Shown: positions 25,756 to 34,278, counted from the stretch's first letter. The stretch is 64,000 nt of DNA from JAAXGX01 sp965203565 (GCA_965203565.1 OZ241896.1:2666001-2730000), one strand, 5' to 3'. Program-made: numbers and translations. Notes: generated from the sequence alone by a model not told the origin.

Positions 25756-27711
25756 TCACTCGGGCCGGGCGAACGCCACCAGCGCGGCGTCCGGCCCGGC
25801 GCCGGTCGCGATGACGACGAACTGCCGGCCCGACCGCGCCCGGTACGTCATCGGGTTCGCGCTGGTCCGGTGCGGCGTCGCGCCCCGCCAGATCTCTGCG
25901 CCGGTCGTCTTGTCGAACGCGTACAGGTACGGATCGCCGCCGCCGATGAAGACCAGCCCTCCGGCGGTCACCATCGCGCCGGGGGTGCCGGGCGTGCCGA
26001 GGCGTTCGGGCAGGTCGACCCCCTTCAGCAGCGAGTGGTTGCGGATGATCCGGCTCCCCTCGCCGAACGGAACCCGCCAGGCGATCTCGCCCGCGTTGAG
26101 GTCTATCGCCACCAGGTAGGCGTACGGCGGCTTGACGAGCGGGATCGGGCCCAGTTTTCTCCGGGCGATCTGCGCGGCGCCCGGCCGCCCGGCCAACTGG
26201 AAGATCATCGCCGAGGCGCCGTGCGGGCAGTTGTTGCTGTACTCGACGTCGACGTCCGGGTCGTCGCCCGTGTTCAGGCAGACCTGGTTCGTCGTGGTTC
26301 CTTCGGATGTCCGCACGTAGAGTAGCCCGGTCTCCGGGTCGAACGCGGCGCCGCCCCAGTCCGCCCCGCCGCTCACCGTCGGCCGCTGCAGCGTGCCCCG
26401 CAGGCTCGGCGGGGTGAACAGCGGGCCGATCCGGAACCGCCGCATCTCCTCGACCGCCAGCGCGTGGATCTCCGGCGTCAGGTCGTTCGCGTCGTCCAGC
26501 GAGACGCCCTGCGGGCTGAACGGCGGCGGCCTGGTCGGGAACGGCTGGGTCGGATAGAGCGCCTCGCCCGGCACGTCGGTGACGGTGTCGACCGGCCGCT
26601 CCTCGATCGGCCAGACCGGCTCGCCCGTCACCCGGTCGAAGACGTAGGTGAACCCCTGCTTCGAGACTTCGGCCACCGCGTCGATCGTCCGGCCGCCGAC
26701 CGTGATCGTCACCAGGTTCGGCGGCGAGTTGAAGTCGTAGTCCCAGACGCCGTGATGCACCGCCTGGAAGTGCCACTGCCGCTCGCCGGTCCGCGCGTCG
26801 AGGCAGACGAGCGATTCGGCGAACAGGTTCGCGCCGAGCCGCCGGCCGCCCCAGTAGTCGCCGCTCGGCGTGCTGGTCGGCACGTACAGCAGGCCCCGCT
26901 CCTCGTCGACCGACATCAGACCCCAGACGTTGGCGTGGCCGGTGTAGCGCCACGACTCGTCCTCCCACGTGTCGGCGCCGAAGTCGTCGTTCGACTGCGG
27001 GATGGTGAAGAAGATCCAGCGCCGCTCGCCGGTCCGCGCGTCGAACGCCTGCACCGACCCGGGCGGGTCGAACTTCCGCTGCACCCGGTCCGGCACCCGG
27101 CTCCCCACGATCACGAGGTCCTCGAAGACGACCGGCGGCGACGTCTGGTCGTAGTCGTCGGAGGAAACCGCCCGGCCGTGGCCGTCGGTCAGCGAGACGC
27201 TGCCGGCCTCGCCGAAGTCCGGGTCGAGCTGGCCGGTCTTCGCGTCGATGGCGTAGAGCCGGACGCGGCTGTTGAGGAAGATGCGGGACGCGCCGCCGTC
27301 CTCCCACCAGGCGATCCCCCGGTGCTTGAATCCGCCGGGGCCGGCGCCCCGCGGGCCGCCTTCGTACGCCTTCGGGTCGAACGACCAGAGCTCGGCGCCC
27401 GTCTCGGCGTCAAGCGCGGCGACGCGCGTGTACATCGTCGAGACGTACAGCACGTTGTCGATCATGATCGGCGTGGCCTGGAACGAACCGGGCCGCGTGC
27501 CGTACTCCGGAAGCGGCGTTTCGTTCGGCTCCCACTGCCAGACGATCTCCAGCTCGCCTGCGTTCGCGGCGGTGATCTCGTCGGCGCGGGAGTATTTCGT
27601 GTGGGACTGCTCGGCGCCCACGTAGGGCCATTCGATCAGGTCGTCACGCGCCTCCTGCGCGCCGGCGATCGGCGCCGACAGGAGCACGGCCATCGCACAG
27701 AGTCGCTTCAT
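25756..27711 (-). CDS. PQQ-dependent dehydrogenase (quinoprotein), first gene of the redox operon
   Basis: A 651-residue periplasmic enzyme with signal peptide MKRLCAMAVLLSAPIAGAQ. Features are WPYVGAEQSHTKYSRADEI, LDAETGAELW, AWWEDGG, FDARTGERRW, HHGVWDYDFNSPPNL (catalytic-acid region), VSKQGFTYVFDRVTGEPVWP and C-terminal blades ending FDKTTGAEIW. Two Cys (NQVCLNTG, SNNCPHG) may form a disulfide. No haem motif is seen. The start is ATG at 27711 with GAGGATC before it, or ATG at 27723. The promoter-like TATACTATAAAG lies just upstream. Cytochrome partners follow in the operon. Confidence 0.92.
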   Translation of the reverse strand: MKRLCAMAVLLSAPIAGAQEARDDLIEWPYVGAEQSHTKYSRADEITAANAGELEIVWQWEPNETPLPEYGTRPGSFQATPIMIDNVLYVSTMYTRVAALDAETGAELWSFDPKAYEGGPRGAGPGGFKHRGIAWWEDGGASRIFLNSRVRLYAIDAKTGQLDPDFGEAGSVSLTDGHGRAVSSDDYDQTSPPVVFEDLVIVGSRVPDRVQRKFDPPGSVQAFDARTGERRWIFFTIPQSNDDFGADTWEDESWRYTGHANVWGLMSVDEERGLLYVPTSTPSGDYWGGRRLGANLFAESLVCLDARTGERQWHFQAVHHGVWDYDFNSPPNLVTITVGGRTIDAVAEVSKQGFTYVFDRVTGEPVWPIEERPVDTVTDVPGEALYPTQPFPTRPPPFSPQGVSLDDANDLTPEIHALAVEEMRRFRIGPLFTPPSLRGTLQRPTVSGGADWGGAAFDPETGLLYVRTSEGTTTNQVCLNTGDDPDVDVEYSNNCPHGASAMIFQLAGRPGAAQIARRKLGPIPLVKPPYAYLVAIDLNAGEIAWRVPFGEGSRIIRNHSLLKGVDLPERLGTPGTPGAMVTAGGLVFIGGGDPYLYAFDKTTGAEIWRGATPHRTSANPMTYRARSGRQFVVIATGAGPDAALVAFARPE

Positions 27712-27724
27712 GGGGATCCTCATT

Positions 27725-27739
27725 GTGCTTTATAGTATA
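27725..27739 (-). promoter_or_regulatory. Promoter-like motif of the PQQ/cytochrome operon
   Basis: On the minus strand this reads TATACTATAAAGCAC, five or so bases before the first ATG. The core TATAAAGCAC recurs exactly at 33320-33329 before another gene of the same protein family. The region is shared with the divergent propeller lipoprotein gene. No strong -35 is seen at 17 bp. Confidence 0.5.
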
Positions 27740-27790
27740 CGCACCTGTCGCGAGAGCCCTTCCCGAAGGAGAACCGAGGAGAACCCGAGA

Positions 27791-28984
27791 ATGTCCCACG
27801 ACGAGACGGCGCGTTTCGCACTGATTCCGTTCGCGCTGGCGGCGGGCCTGGCCGGCTGCGGCGGCGGACCGGCGGGCGGCGCGCCGGAGGAAGCCGCCAC
27901 GGCGGAGGCGCCGCCGGCCGACCCGGCGCCGGGCGGCGCGCCGGTCTACGCGCTCGACCCCGCGTTTCCGCCGGAGCTGCCGAACGGCTGGGTCATGGGG
28001 GTCCCGACTTCAGTCTCGGTCGATGCGCGCGACCACGTCTGGGTCCTGTCCCGGCCGCGGACCGTTCCCGAGGAGCAGGCGGCCCGCGCTGCGCCCGCGG
28101 TGATGGAGTTCGACGCGGACGGCGCGTTCGTGCAGGCGTGGGGCGGTCCGGCCGACGGATACGACTGGCCCGACACCGAGCACGGGATCTTCGTCGATCA
28201 CCAGAACAACGTCTGGATCACCGGCATCAACCCGCGGGCCGGCGACGGCGTGTCGGACCGGGCGGACGACATGATTCTGAAGTTCACCGGCGAGGGCGAA
28301 TTCCTGTTCCAGAAGGGCGGGTTCGGCGCCAGCGGCGGGAACGCCGACACCGAAAACCCGCGGCAGCCGGCCGACGTCGCCGTGTACGCGCCGACCAACG
28401 AGGCGTTCGTCGCCGATGGGTACGGCAACCGCCGGGTCTGGGTGCTCGACGCCGACACCGGCGCGTTCAAGCGCCAGTGGGGCGCGTTCGGGAACGCGCC
28501 GGAGGATGCGTACGAGATCGGCGTCGCGAGGCCGCCCGCCGCGCCGCGGGAGGACCCGCTGGTGACGATGGGCCCGGGGCCGGACCAGTTCGGCATCGTC
28601 CACGGCATCGGGGTGTCGAACGACGGACACGTCTACGTCGCCGACCGCGGGAACCGGCGGATCCAGGTGTTCACCGTCGGGGGCGAGTACGTGATGCAGG
28701 GGTTCGTCAACCGGACCGGCCCCGGTCCGAGCACCGTCGCGCGGGTCGCGTTCTCGCCCGACCCGGAGCAACGGCTCATCTACGCGAACGACTTCAACAA
28801 CGGCAAGGTCTGGCTGATCGACCGCCGGACGCTCGAAACGGTCGGCGAGTTCGGCGCGCCGGGGAGCGAGCCGGGCCAGTTGACGAACCTCCACCACATT
28901 GCGGTCGATTCGCGGGGCAACGTCTTCGGCGCCGAGGTGGGACGGAACCGGCGCGTGCAGAAGTTCGCGATCGCCGGACGTTGA
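27791..28984 (+). CDS. NHL-type beta-propeller lipoprotein
   Basis: A 397-residue lipoprotein. After MSHDETARF, a hydrophobic stretch ends GLAGC (lipobox), then an Ala/Pro/Glu linker. The propeller shows SVDARDHVWVLSRP, VDHQNNVWITGINPRAG, VADGYGNRRVWVLDADTGAF, VSNDGHVYVADRGNRRIQVF and VDSRGNVFGAEVGRNRRVQKF. These NHL repeats resemble the lyase domain of peptidyl-alpha-amidating enzymes. It is very similar in layout to the protein at 56168. The ATG at 27791 is preceded by GGAGAACC. It is followed after 28 bp by a CxxCH protein, probably one transcript, and is divergent from the PQQ operon. Function unknown. Confidence 0.85.
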   Translation: MSHDETARFALIPFALAAGLAGCGGGPAGGAPEEAATAEAPPADPAPGGAPVYALDPAFPPELPNGWVMGVPTSVSVDARDHVWVLSRPRTVPEEQAARAAPAVMEFDADGAFVQAWGGPADGYDWPDTEHGIFVDHQNNVWITGINPRAGDGVSDRADDMILKFTGEGEFLFQKGGFGASGGNADTENPRQPADVAVYAPTNEAFVADGYGNRRVWVLDADTGAFKRQWGAFGNAPEDAYEIGVARPPAAPREDPLVTMGPGPDQFGIVHGIGVSNDGHVYVADRGNRRIQVFTVGGEYVMQGFVNRTGPGPSTVARVAFSPDPEQRLIYANDFNNGKVWLIDRRTLETVGEFGAPGSEPGQLTNLHHIAVDSRGNVFGAEVGRNRRVQKFAIAGR

Positions 28985-29012
28985 CGGGCCGTCGAGGCAG
29001 GGGGAGACGAGA

Positions 29013-29492
29013 ATGCGAAAGTTTCTGACGCCGGTCGCGGCGGGCGCGCTGCTGGCCGCGGGCTGCGGCTCCGGACCGGGCGGGCCGCCCCTGCGGCCGG
29101 TCGCCGACGTCGGCCAGCTCATGCGGATGATTCTCGATCCGGCGGCCGACGCCGTGTGGGACGCCAAAGGGACCATCATCACCGAAGAGGGAACGGAGGA
29201 GTGGGAGCCGGAGACCGACGAGGAGTGGGCCGTCGTGACGAACGGGGCGATGACGATCGCCGAGGGCGCCAACCTCCTGATGATCGGCGACCGCGCGCGG
29301 GATCAGGAGGGCTGGATGCGGCTGTCGCAGAACATGGCCGACGCCGCCCTGCTCGTCCACGAGGCGGCCGAGGCCCGCGACGCGGAAAAGGTGTTCGATC
29401 TCGGCGAGACGCTGTACCGCTCGTGCGACCGTTGCCACAACTTGTACTGGGTGGGCGACGAGGACCGCGGGCGGGTGCGCGCCGAGCCCTGA
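29013..29492 (+). CDS. CxxCH lipoprotein, class II cytochrome c-like
   Basis: A 159-residue protein with lipobox LLAAGC. The body is helical and ends with the single haem motif CDRCH near the C-terminus, the arrangement of cytochrome c-prime and cytochrome c556 (haem site in the last helix). GQLMRMILDP and AEGANLLM match equivalent stretches in the protein at 34876, so the two are paralogues. GGGGGAGACGAGA precedes the ATG. It is the second gene after the propeller lipoprotein and probably works with it at the membrane surface. No clear Met ligand near the N-terminus is certain; electron carrier and gas-binding roles are both open. Confidence 0.78.
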   Translation: MRKFLTPVAAGALLAAGCGSGPGGPPLRPVADVGQLMRMILDPAADAVWDAKGTIITEEGTEEWEPETDEEWAVVTNGAMTIAEGANLLMIGDRARDQEGWMRLSQNMADAALLVHEAAEARDAEKVFDLGETLYRSCDRCHNLYWVGDEDRGRVRAEP

Positions 29493-29505
29493 CGGCTCCC
29501 GGTCG

Positions 29506-30930
29506 TCAGGCGCGACCCGGGATCGGTTCGGGCGGCCCGGGCCGGTTCGCGCCCGCAGGGGGCAGCCGCATGGCGAAGCGGCTCCCCCCGCCGTCGGCCG
29601 GTTCGTACGTCAGCTCCCCGCCGTGCGCCTCGACCGCCCACTTCGCGAGGGCGAGTCCGAGGCCGGCCCCCGCTTCGCCGGACCTGTGGTGGCTCCCGCG
29701 GTAGAACCGCTCGAAGATGCGCCCCCGGCGCTCGGCCGGAATGCCGGGCCCGGTGTCGCAGACGTCGAGCGCCGCACGGCCGGACGCCGCCGAAGCGCGC
29801 AGACGGATCCGTCCGCCGGGCGGCGTGTACTTGACGGCGTTCTCCACCAGGTTGATCAGCGCCTGCCGCAGCACCAGCCGGTCGCCGACGCAGCGGGCGG
29901 TCCCGCGGCGCTCGACCGTCATCGACTGGCCCTTCTCCTCGGCGAGCACGCCGAGGTCGCCGGCGACGCTCTCGGCCAGCGCGCCCAGGTCGATCTCGTC
30001 GGCCGACAGCTTCACCTCGCCGATGTCGGCCCGCGACAGCGTGAACAGCCGGTCGACCAGACCGGCCAGGCGGCTCGTGTCCTCGAGCATGCTCCCGATG
30101 ACGGCGCGGTGCTCCGCTTCGCTGCGCCGTTTCCGCAACCCGACCTCGCCCACGCTCCGGATGGCGGTGAGCGGCGTCCGGAGCTCGTGCGAGACGTCGG
30201 CCGTGAACCGCCGCATCTGATCGAACGACGATTCGAGCCGTCCGAGGGTCGCGTTGAACACCGACGCGAGCCGTCCGAGCTCGTCCCGCGGATTGTCGAT
30301 CGGAAGCCGCTCGCCGAGCCGGTCCGCGGTGATGGCGCGCGCCCGCTCCGCCATCCGATCCACCGGCGCCAGCGCGCCGCGCGCGAGCCGGTATCCCACG
30401 AGGCCGGCGGCGACCACGCTCAGCGGCAGTCCGAGTGCGAGGACCAGCAGGAGCTGGGCCATCTCTTCCCGCATCAGGGCTTCCGAGCGGCCGACCTGAA
30501 TGACGACCGGCTGGCCGGCGACCGTCGCCCGGTCGCTGAGGATCCTGAACGGGGCGGCCTCGGCCGGCAGCGTCGCGATCCGGCCGTTCGCGTCGCGGGC
30601 CAGCGCGTCGCTGCCGGCGACCGGGAGCCGCCTGGCGACCGCGGTTCGAAACACCGGCTCCCCCGCGGCGTTCGAGACGTTGAGCCAAGGGTTGTCTTCC
30701 TCCCAGTCGTCGCCCTCGAACCAGGTCAGGGCGCCGTCCGGCCCCTGCTGGGCCATCTCGGCCGCCCACCGGAAGTCGCCGCGCAACCGGTCGTCCAGGC
30801 TCTGCGACGCGTTGCGCACGACCAGCGCGAACACCGCGCCCGCGTACACCGCGAGCACGAGGAGCATCGCGGCGACGTGCGACACCGTCAGACGAACCCG
30901 CAGGCTGCGCCGAAACCACCACCGCCTCAT
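29506..30930 (-). CDS. Sensor histidine kinase, OmpR-partner class
   Basis: A 474-residue inner-membrane kinase. There are two membrane segments (about 9-31 and 163-185) with a periplasmic sensor of about 130 residues between, then HAMP (GALAPVDRMAERARAI), HisKA with phospho-acceptor His in DVSHELRTPLTAI, and an ATPase domain with the N box LVENAVKYTPPGG, DTGPGIP and GLGLALAKWAVEAHGG. All catalytic elements are intact. Its ATG overlaps the stop of the response regulator (30927-30930), so the pair is coupled. The signal is unknown; the neighbourhood suggests control of the redox genes. Confidence 0.93.
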   Translation of the reverse strand: MRRWWFRRSLRVRLTVSHVAAMLLVLAVYAGAVFALVVRNASQSLDDRLRGDFRWAAEMAQQGPDGALTWFEGDDWEEDNPWLNVSNAAGEPVFRTAVARRLPVAGSDALARDANGRIATLPAEAAPFRILSDRATVAGQPVVIQVGRSEALMREEMAQLLLVLALGLPLSVVAAGLVGYRLARGALAPVDRMAERARAITADRLGERLPIDNPRDELGRLASVFNATLGRLESSFDQMRRFTADVSHELRTPLTAIRSVGEVGLRKRRSEAEHRAVIGSMLEDTSRLAGLVDRLFTLSRADIGEVKLSADEIDLGALAESVAGDLGVLAEEKGQSMTVERRGTARCVGDRLVLRQALINLVENAVKYTPPGGRIRLRASAASGRAALDVCDTGPGIPAERRGRIFERFYRGSHHRSGEAGAGLGLALAKWAVEAHGGELTYEPADGGGSRFAMRLPPAGANRPGPPEPIPGRA

Positions 30931-31661
30931 GGCTCCCCCTCCCGGACGACGAACCCCACGCCGCGCACCGTGTGAATCAGCTTCGCGAGTCCGTCCCGGT
31001 CCACTTTCCGCCGCAGCCGCGACACGTGGACGTCGATGACGTTGTCCAGCGTCGTGCTGCGGAACGTGTCGCTCCAGACCTCGCGCGCCAGCGTGTCGCG
31101 GGACACGACCCGGCCTTCGTGACGCGCGAGGTATGCGAGCAGATCGAACTCCTTCGCCGTCAGCTCCACCGCCTGATCGCCGCGCGCGACCTGCCTGGTC
31201 GTCCGATCGATCTCCAGGTCGCCCACCTGCATGCGCGGCGGCGTCGACGCCCGGCCCCGCCGCACCACGGCCTGGACCCGCGCCAGCAGCTCCTCGAACG
31301 CGAACGGCTTGACGAGATAGTCGTCCGCGCCGGCGTTCAGGCCGCTGACGCGGTCCGCCACGGCGTCACGGGCCGTCAGGACGAGCACCGGGGTCTCGAC
31401 GCCGCGCCGCCGGAGGCCCCGGAGCACGTCGATCCCGTCCCGGCCGGGCAGTCCGAGGTCGAGCAGGATCAGATCGAACGTTTCGGAGCCGGTGCGAAAC
31501 AGCGCCGATTCGCCGGTCCGCTCGACGGCTACGTCGTAGCCGTCGCTCTCGAGTCCTTCCCGCAGGGCGTCGGCCACCTTCCGCTCGTCCTCCACGACGA
31601 GGAGTCGCTTCCGCTCGCGCGAACCGTTCGAACCGTCGGCCGCTTCGCTCGCTTGACGCAT
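30927..31661 (-). CDS. OmpR/PhoB-family response regulator
   Basis: A 244-residue DNA-binding regulator. The receiver domain has the acidic pair in LLVVEDER, the phospho-acceptor Asp in LILLDLGLPG, the Thr in VLVLTARD and the Lys in DYLVKPFAF. The C-terminal winged helix carries LTAKEFDLLAYLARHEG, VDVHVSRLRRKVD-like recognition residues and HTVRGVGFVV. It is the first gene of the two-component operon and is transcribed divergently from a DUF6152 gene across only 32 bp, which makes that gene a likely target. Confidence 0.94.
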   Translation of the reverse strand: MRQASEAADGSNGSRERKRLLVVEDERKVADALREGLESDGYDVAVERTGESALFRTGSETFDLILLDLGLPGRDGIDVLRGLRRRGVETPVLVLTARDAVADRVSGLNAGADDYLVKPFAFEELLARVQAVVRRGRASTPPRMQVGDLEIDRTTRQVARGDQAVELTAKEFDLLAYLARHEGRVVSRDTLAREVWSDTFRSTTLDNVIDVHVSRLRRKVDRDGLAKLIHTVRGVGFVVREGEP

Positions 31662-31663
31662 CC

Positions 31664-31690
31664 GACTCCATTCAATGATAAAGTGGAGTC
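31664..31690. promoter_or_regulatory. Inverted repeat between divergent regulator and DUF6152 genes
   Basis: GACTCCA (31664-31670) and TGGAGTC (31684-31690) form a 7-bp inverted repeat around an A/T-rich 13-bp core. Each arm also reads GGAGTC as a Shine-Dalgarno on its own strand, 2-3 bases before the ATG. The site could be an operator, a symmetric ribosome-site pair, or both. Confidence 0.5.
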
Positions 31691-31693
31691 GCC

Positions 31694-32110
31694 ATGCATG
31701 GCTGCGCGCTGGCGCTTGCCGTCGTACTGGCCGTGGCCGGCATCTCCGGGATGCGCGCCGCCGTCCACCACCTGATCACCGAGGTCTACGACGTCAGCCG
31801 GACGGCGACCATCGAAGGCCGCGTGGACCGGTTCGTCTATCAGGATCCGCATTCCTTCGTGCACCTGCGGGCGCCGGACGCACGAGGCCGGCCGCTGACC
31901 TGGTCGATCGAGATGGAGGGCGCGGCCCGGCTGCGTCAACTCGGCGTCGGCGCCGGCGCCCTGCGGCCGGGAGACCGGCTCACGGTCTGCGGCAACCCGG
32001 GGCGCGACGCCGGCCAGCACCGCCTGCTCATGCTGGCGCTCGATCGGCCGCGGGACGGACTGTCGGTCCGCCGCGCCGCCGAGGAGTGGCAACTCGACTG
32101 CGCGCGCTGA
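31694..32110 (+). CDS. DUF6152-like exported protein (divergent paralogue)
   Basis: A 138-residue protein with signal peptide (about 1-22). The mature part begins near VHHLITEVYD and continues VEGR-type strands VDRFVYQDPHSFVHLRAPD, matching the HHAFSAEFD and VEWINPHAWIHI motifs of the two proteins at 32189 and 34348. It ends with a Cys (LDCAR) and contains VCGNPGR, a possible disulfide pair not found in the others. The fold is probably a small OB-like barrel. Function unknown. It lies divergent from the response regulator. Confidence 0.75.
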   Translation: MHGCALALAVVLAVAGISGMRAAVHHLITEVYDVSRTATIEGRVDRFVYQDPHSFVHLRAPDARGRPLTWSIEMEGAARLRQLGVGAGALRPGDRLTVCGNPGRDAGQHRLLMLALDRPRDGLSVRRAAEEWQLDCAR

Positions 32111-32132
32111 AAAATTTCGGGGAACGATTCTC

Positions 32133-32163
32133 TTGACTTGGATACGTGCAGGCGGAGTAAACT
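32133..32163 (+). promoter_or_regulatory. Putative promoter of the DUF6152 gene
   Basis: TTGACT (32133-32138) is followed by TAAACT (32158-32163) at 19 bp spacing, or AGTAAA at 17 bp. It lies just before the duplicated segment that starts at 32171, so the second copy at 34330 lacks it. Confidence 0.4.
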
Positions 32164-32170
32164 AGCCGCC

Positions 32171-32609
32171 ACAGGGGGTAGGAGCACAATGCGCACGAGA
32201 ACAATCGTTGGTCTGGTCATCGTGGGTCTGGTGGCGCTGGCGTCGGCGCCGGTGGTGGCGCATCACGCGTTTTCGGCGGAGTTCGATGCGGATCGCCCGC
32301 TGCAGCTGACGGGCAAGGTGACGCGGGTGGAGTGGATCAACCCGCACGCGTGGATTCACATCGAGACCGCCGCGGGCGAGACGTGGATGATCGAGGGTGG
32401 GACCCCGAACACGCTGTTCCGCCGCGGCTTCACGAAGGATTCGCTGCAGACGGGGACGGAGATCGTGGTGGACGGCTACCAGGCGAAGGACGGTACGAAC
32501 AAGGCGAACGGCCGGGATCTGACGTTCACGGACGGCCGGAAGCTGTTCATGGGTTCTTCGGGGACGGGCGCCCCGCGCGACGGCAGCGACCCGACGGAGC
32601 GGTAACCTC
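32171..32609 (+). repeat. Duplicated 439-bp segment, copy 1
   Basis: Bases 32171-32609 match 34330-34768 with two differences (G/A at 32308/34467 and T/C at 32398/34557), both synonymous. The match begins 18 bases before the ATG, including the ribosome site, and ends 4 bases after the stop codon. Only the gene itself is duplicated. Confidence 0.95.
32189..32605 (+). CDS. DUF6152 exported protein (copy 1 of an identical pair)
   Basis: A 138-residue protein with signal peptide ending APVVA (about residue 24). The mature N-terminus is HHAFSAEFDADRPLQLTGKV, the DUF6152 signature with paired His near the mature start, then VEWINPHAWIHI and WMIEGGTPNTLFRRGF. The protein is identical to that at 34348. 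GGGGGTAGGAGCACA gives a good ribosome site. A terminator follows at 32647. The family is often found beside PQQ enzymes and the secreted PWG/CHEGN proteins, as here. The exposed HH pair suggests metal binding, which is inference; no function is established to my knowledge. Confidence 0.85.
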   Translation: MRTRTIVGLVIVGLVALASAPVVAHHAFSAEFDADRPLQLTGKVTRVEWINPHAWIHIETAAGETWMIEGGTPNTLFRRGFTKDSLQTGTEIVVDGYQAKDGTNKANGRDLTFTDGRKLFMGSSGTGAPRDGSDPTER

Positions 32610-32646
32610 CGTTCGGACGGACGGTCGAGCCCTGTCGACTCATCTG

Positions 32647-32687
32647 AAAGAGCCTTGGGCGCTCTCTTTGCGCGCCCAGGGCTCTTT
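32647..32687 (+). terminator. Intrinsic terminator after DUF6152 copy 1
   Basis: A 16-bp stem (AAAGAGCCTTGGGCGC with GCGCCCAGGGCTCTTT, one G-T wobble) closes a 9-nt loop and is followed after a few bases by TTTTCTT. A standard Rho-independent form. Confidence 0.85.
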
Positions 32688-32767
32688 CCACGTTTTCTTG
32701 TCCTTGGCGGTCCAGTACAGTCGAGTCCACCTCCGTGCACTGTCGTTGGGAGAAGCAACCGTTGACG

Positions 32768-33259
32768 ATGCAGCAGATCGATCAGGCCGGCGGGCGGCGG
32801 CCGGAGAGCCGGCGCGGCCGGACGGCGCCCCGGCGCGGGATCTCGGCGGCCGGAGTCCTGTGCACGTTCATGGCGCTGGCGCCGGGCGATGCGGCCGCCC
32901 AGGAGAAGTCGACCTGGAGCGGCGTCTACACGGACGCGCAGGCGTCACGCGGGGAGGCGGTGTACTCGGCCAGTTGCGCCGTCTGTCACGGCGACGACCT
33001 CGCGGGGAACGAGATGGGGCCCGGACTGGCGGGCAGCTCGTTCCTCGGGTTCTGGGACGGGCTCTCGCTCGGCGACCTGTTCCAGGTGATGAGCGTGTCG
33101 ATGCCCCAGGACAATCCGGGGTCGCTCGAGACGGCGCAGTACGTCGACGTGATCGCCTACATGCTGCAACGGAGCGAGTTCCCGTCCGGCGGCGAGGAGC
33201 TTTCGGCCGACGAAGCCGGCCTGCGCGAAGTCACCATCCAGGCGGCGGAGTCGCCATAG
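32768..33259 (+). CDS. Exported monohaem cytochrome c
   Basis: A 163-residue protein with a basic N-region and a signal core ending DAAAQ (about residue 45). SGVYTDAQASRGEAVYSASC leads into the haem motif CAVCHG, with a probable distal Met in VSMPQDNPGSLE and a C-terminal helix VDVIAYMLQ. It is clearly homologous to the cytochrome part of the protein at 23469. The ATG at 32768 gives a usable signal; GTG at 32735 is an alternative. It probably carries electrons from one of the PQQ enzymes. Confidence 0.85.
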   Translation: MQQIDQAGGRRPESRRGRTAPRRGISAAGVLCTFMALAPGDAAAQEKSTWSGVYTDAQASRGEAVYSASCAVCHGDDLAGNEMGPGLAGSSFLGFWDGLSLGDLFQVMSVSMPQDNPGSLETAQYVDVIAYMLQRSEFPSGGEELSADEAGLREVTIQAAESP

Positions 33260-33293
33260 GCCGGAGTCACGGCCCTGCGGGCGTCGGTTCCGG

Positions 33294-33329
33294 TTGACAG
33301 CGCGATGAACCAGAGAGTATATAAAGCAC
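33294..33329 (+). promoter_or_regulatory. Sigma-70-like promoter with TATAAAGCAC motif
   Basis: TTGACA (33294-33299) and TATATA (33318-33323) at 18 bp spacing give one of the best promoters in the window. The following bases complete TATAAAGCAC (33320-33329), also found before the PQQ operon at 27725. It leaves an untranslated leader of about 85 bases before the gene at 33415. Confidence 0.7.
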
Positions 33330-33414
33330 TCTGCAAAACGGGCGTCGGCGTCTTCCCGTGGCGCCGGCAGTGAAGTTCAGTTTGTCTACAGGAGTTCGGG
33401 GAGGAGACCCAGTG

Positions 33415-34278
33415 ATGCGAAATCGGCTCAATCTCAAGGGCGCGACGGCGGGAACGATCGCCGTCGCCGCGTTCGCCGTGCTGCTGCTGGCCGCGCAGTC
33501 CGCGTCGGCCCAGAACTACACGGCGCCTCGTACGCACGACGGCCGCCCCGACTTGAACGGGATCTGGCAGGCGCTCGGATCCGCCCACTACGATCTCGAA
33601 GGCCACGCCGCGGACTTCTCGCCCTCCCTCGAGATGGGCGCGCTCGGCGCGGTTCCGGCCGGTCTCGGCGTCGTGGTCGGCGGCGAGATTCCGTACAAGC
33701 AGTCGGCGCTGGCTCAGCGGCAGGCGAACCGGGAGAACCGGTTGCTGTACGACCCGGCCGTCCGGTGCTACATGCCGGGCATCCCGCGCGCGACCTACCA
33801 GCCGTTCCCGTTCCAGATCGTGCAGACGCCCGAGTACATCCTGTTCGCCTACGAGTTCGCCAGCGCGAGCCGGATCGTCTACATGAACCGGCCCGACTTC
33901 GAGGCGCCTGCCGACGCCTGGATGGGCCATTCGCGCGGCCGCTGGGACGGCGAGACGCTGGTGATCGACGTCACCAGTCAGGTGCCCGAGACGTGGTTCG
34001 ACCGCTCCGGCAACTACCACAGCAACTCCATCCGGGTGGAGGAGCGCTACACCGCGACGAGCGAGCACCACCTGCAGTACGAAGCGACGATCACCGATCC
34101 GGAGATCTTCGAGCGGCCCTGGACGATCCGGCTGCCGCTCTATCGCCGGACCGACGAGAACATGCAGCTGCTCGAGTTCAAGTGCGTCGAGTTCGTCGAG
34201 GAGCTGATGTACGGGCATCTGCGCAAGGGGTACGAAGGCGACCGGACCGGGCTGCCGCCGCTGTGGCCGAACCGGTAG
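33415..34278 (+). CDS. Secreted PWG/CHEGN-superfamily protein, type B
   Basis: A 287-residue protein with signal peptide (about 1-33, ending QSASAQ). It begins THDGRPDLNGIWQALG and carries VGGEIPYKQSALAQRQ, AVRCYMPGIPRATYQPFPF, IVQTPEYILFAYEF, HSRGRWDGETLVIDV, VEERYTA, RPWTIRLPLYRR and LEFKCVEFVEE. It is collinear with the second domain of the fusion protein at 24695. The two Cys (RCY and KCVE) match the pair in type A proteins. It has a good ribosome site (GGGGAGGAGACC) and its own promoter. Function unknown; the fusion relative suggests a redox setting. Confidence 0.85.
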   Translation: MRNRLNLKGATAGTIAVAAFAVLLLAAQSASAQNYTAPRTHDGRPDLNGIWQALGSAHYDLEGHAADFSPSLEMGALGAVPAGLGVVVGGEIPYKQSALAQRQANRENRLLYDPAVRCYMPGIPRATYQPFPFQIVQTPEYILFAYEFASASRIVYMNRPDFEAPADAWMGHSRGRWDGETLVIDVTSQVPETWFDRSGNYHSNSIRVEERYTATSEHHLQYEATITDPEIFERPWTIRLPLYRRTDENMQLLEFKCVEFVEELMYGHLRKGYEGDRTGLPPLWPNR

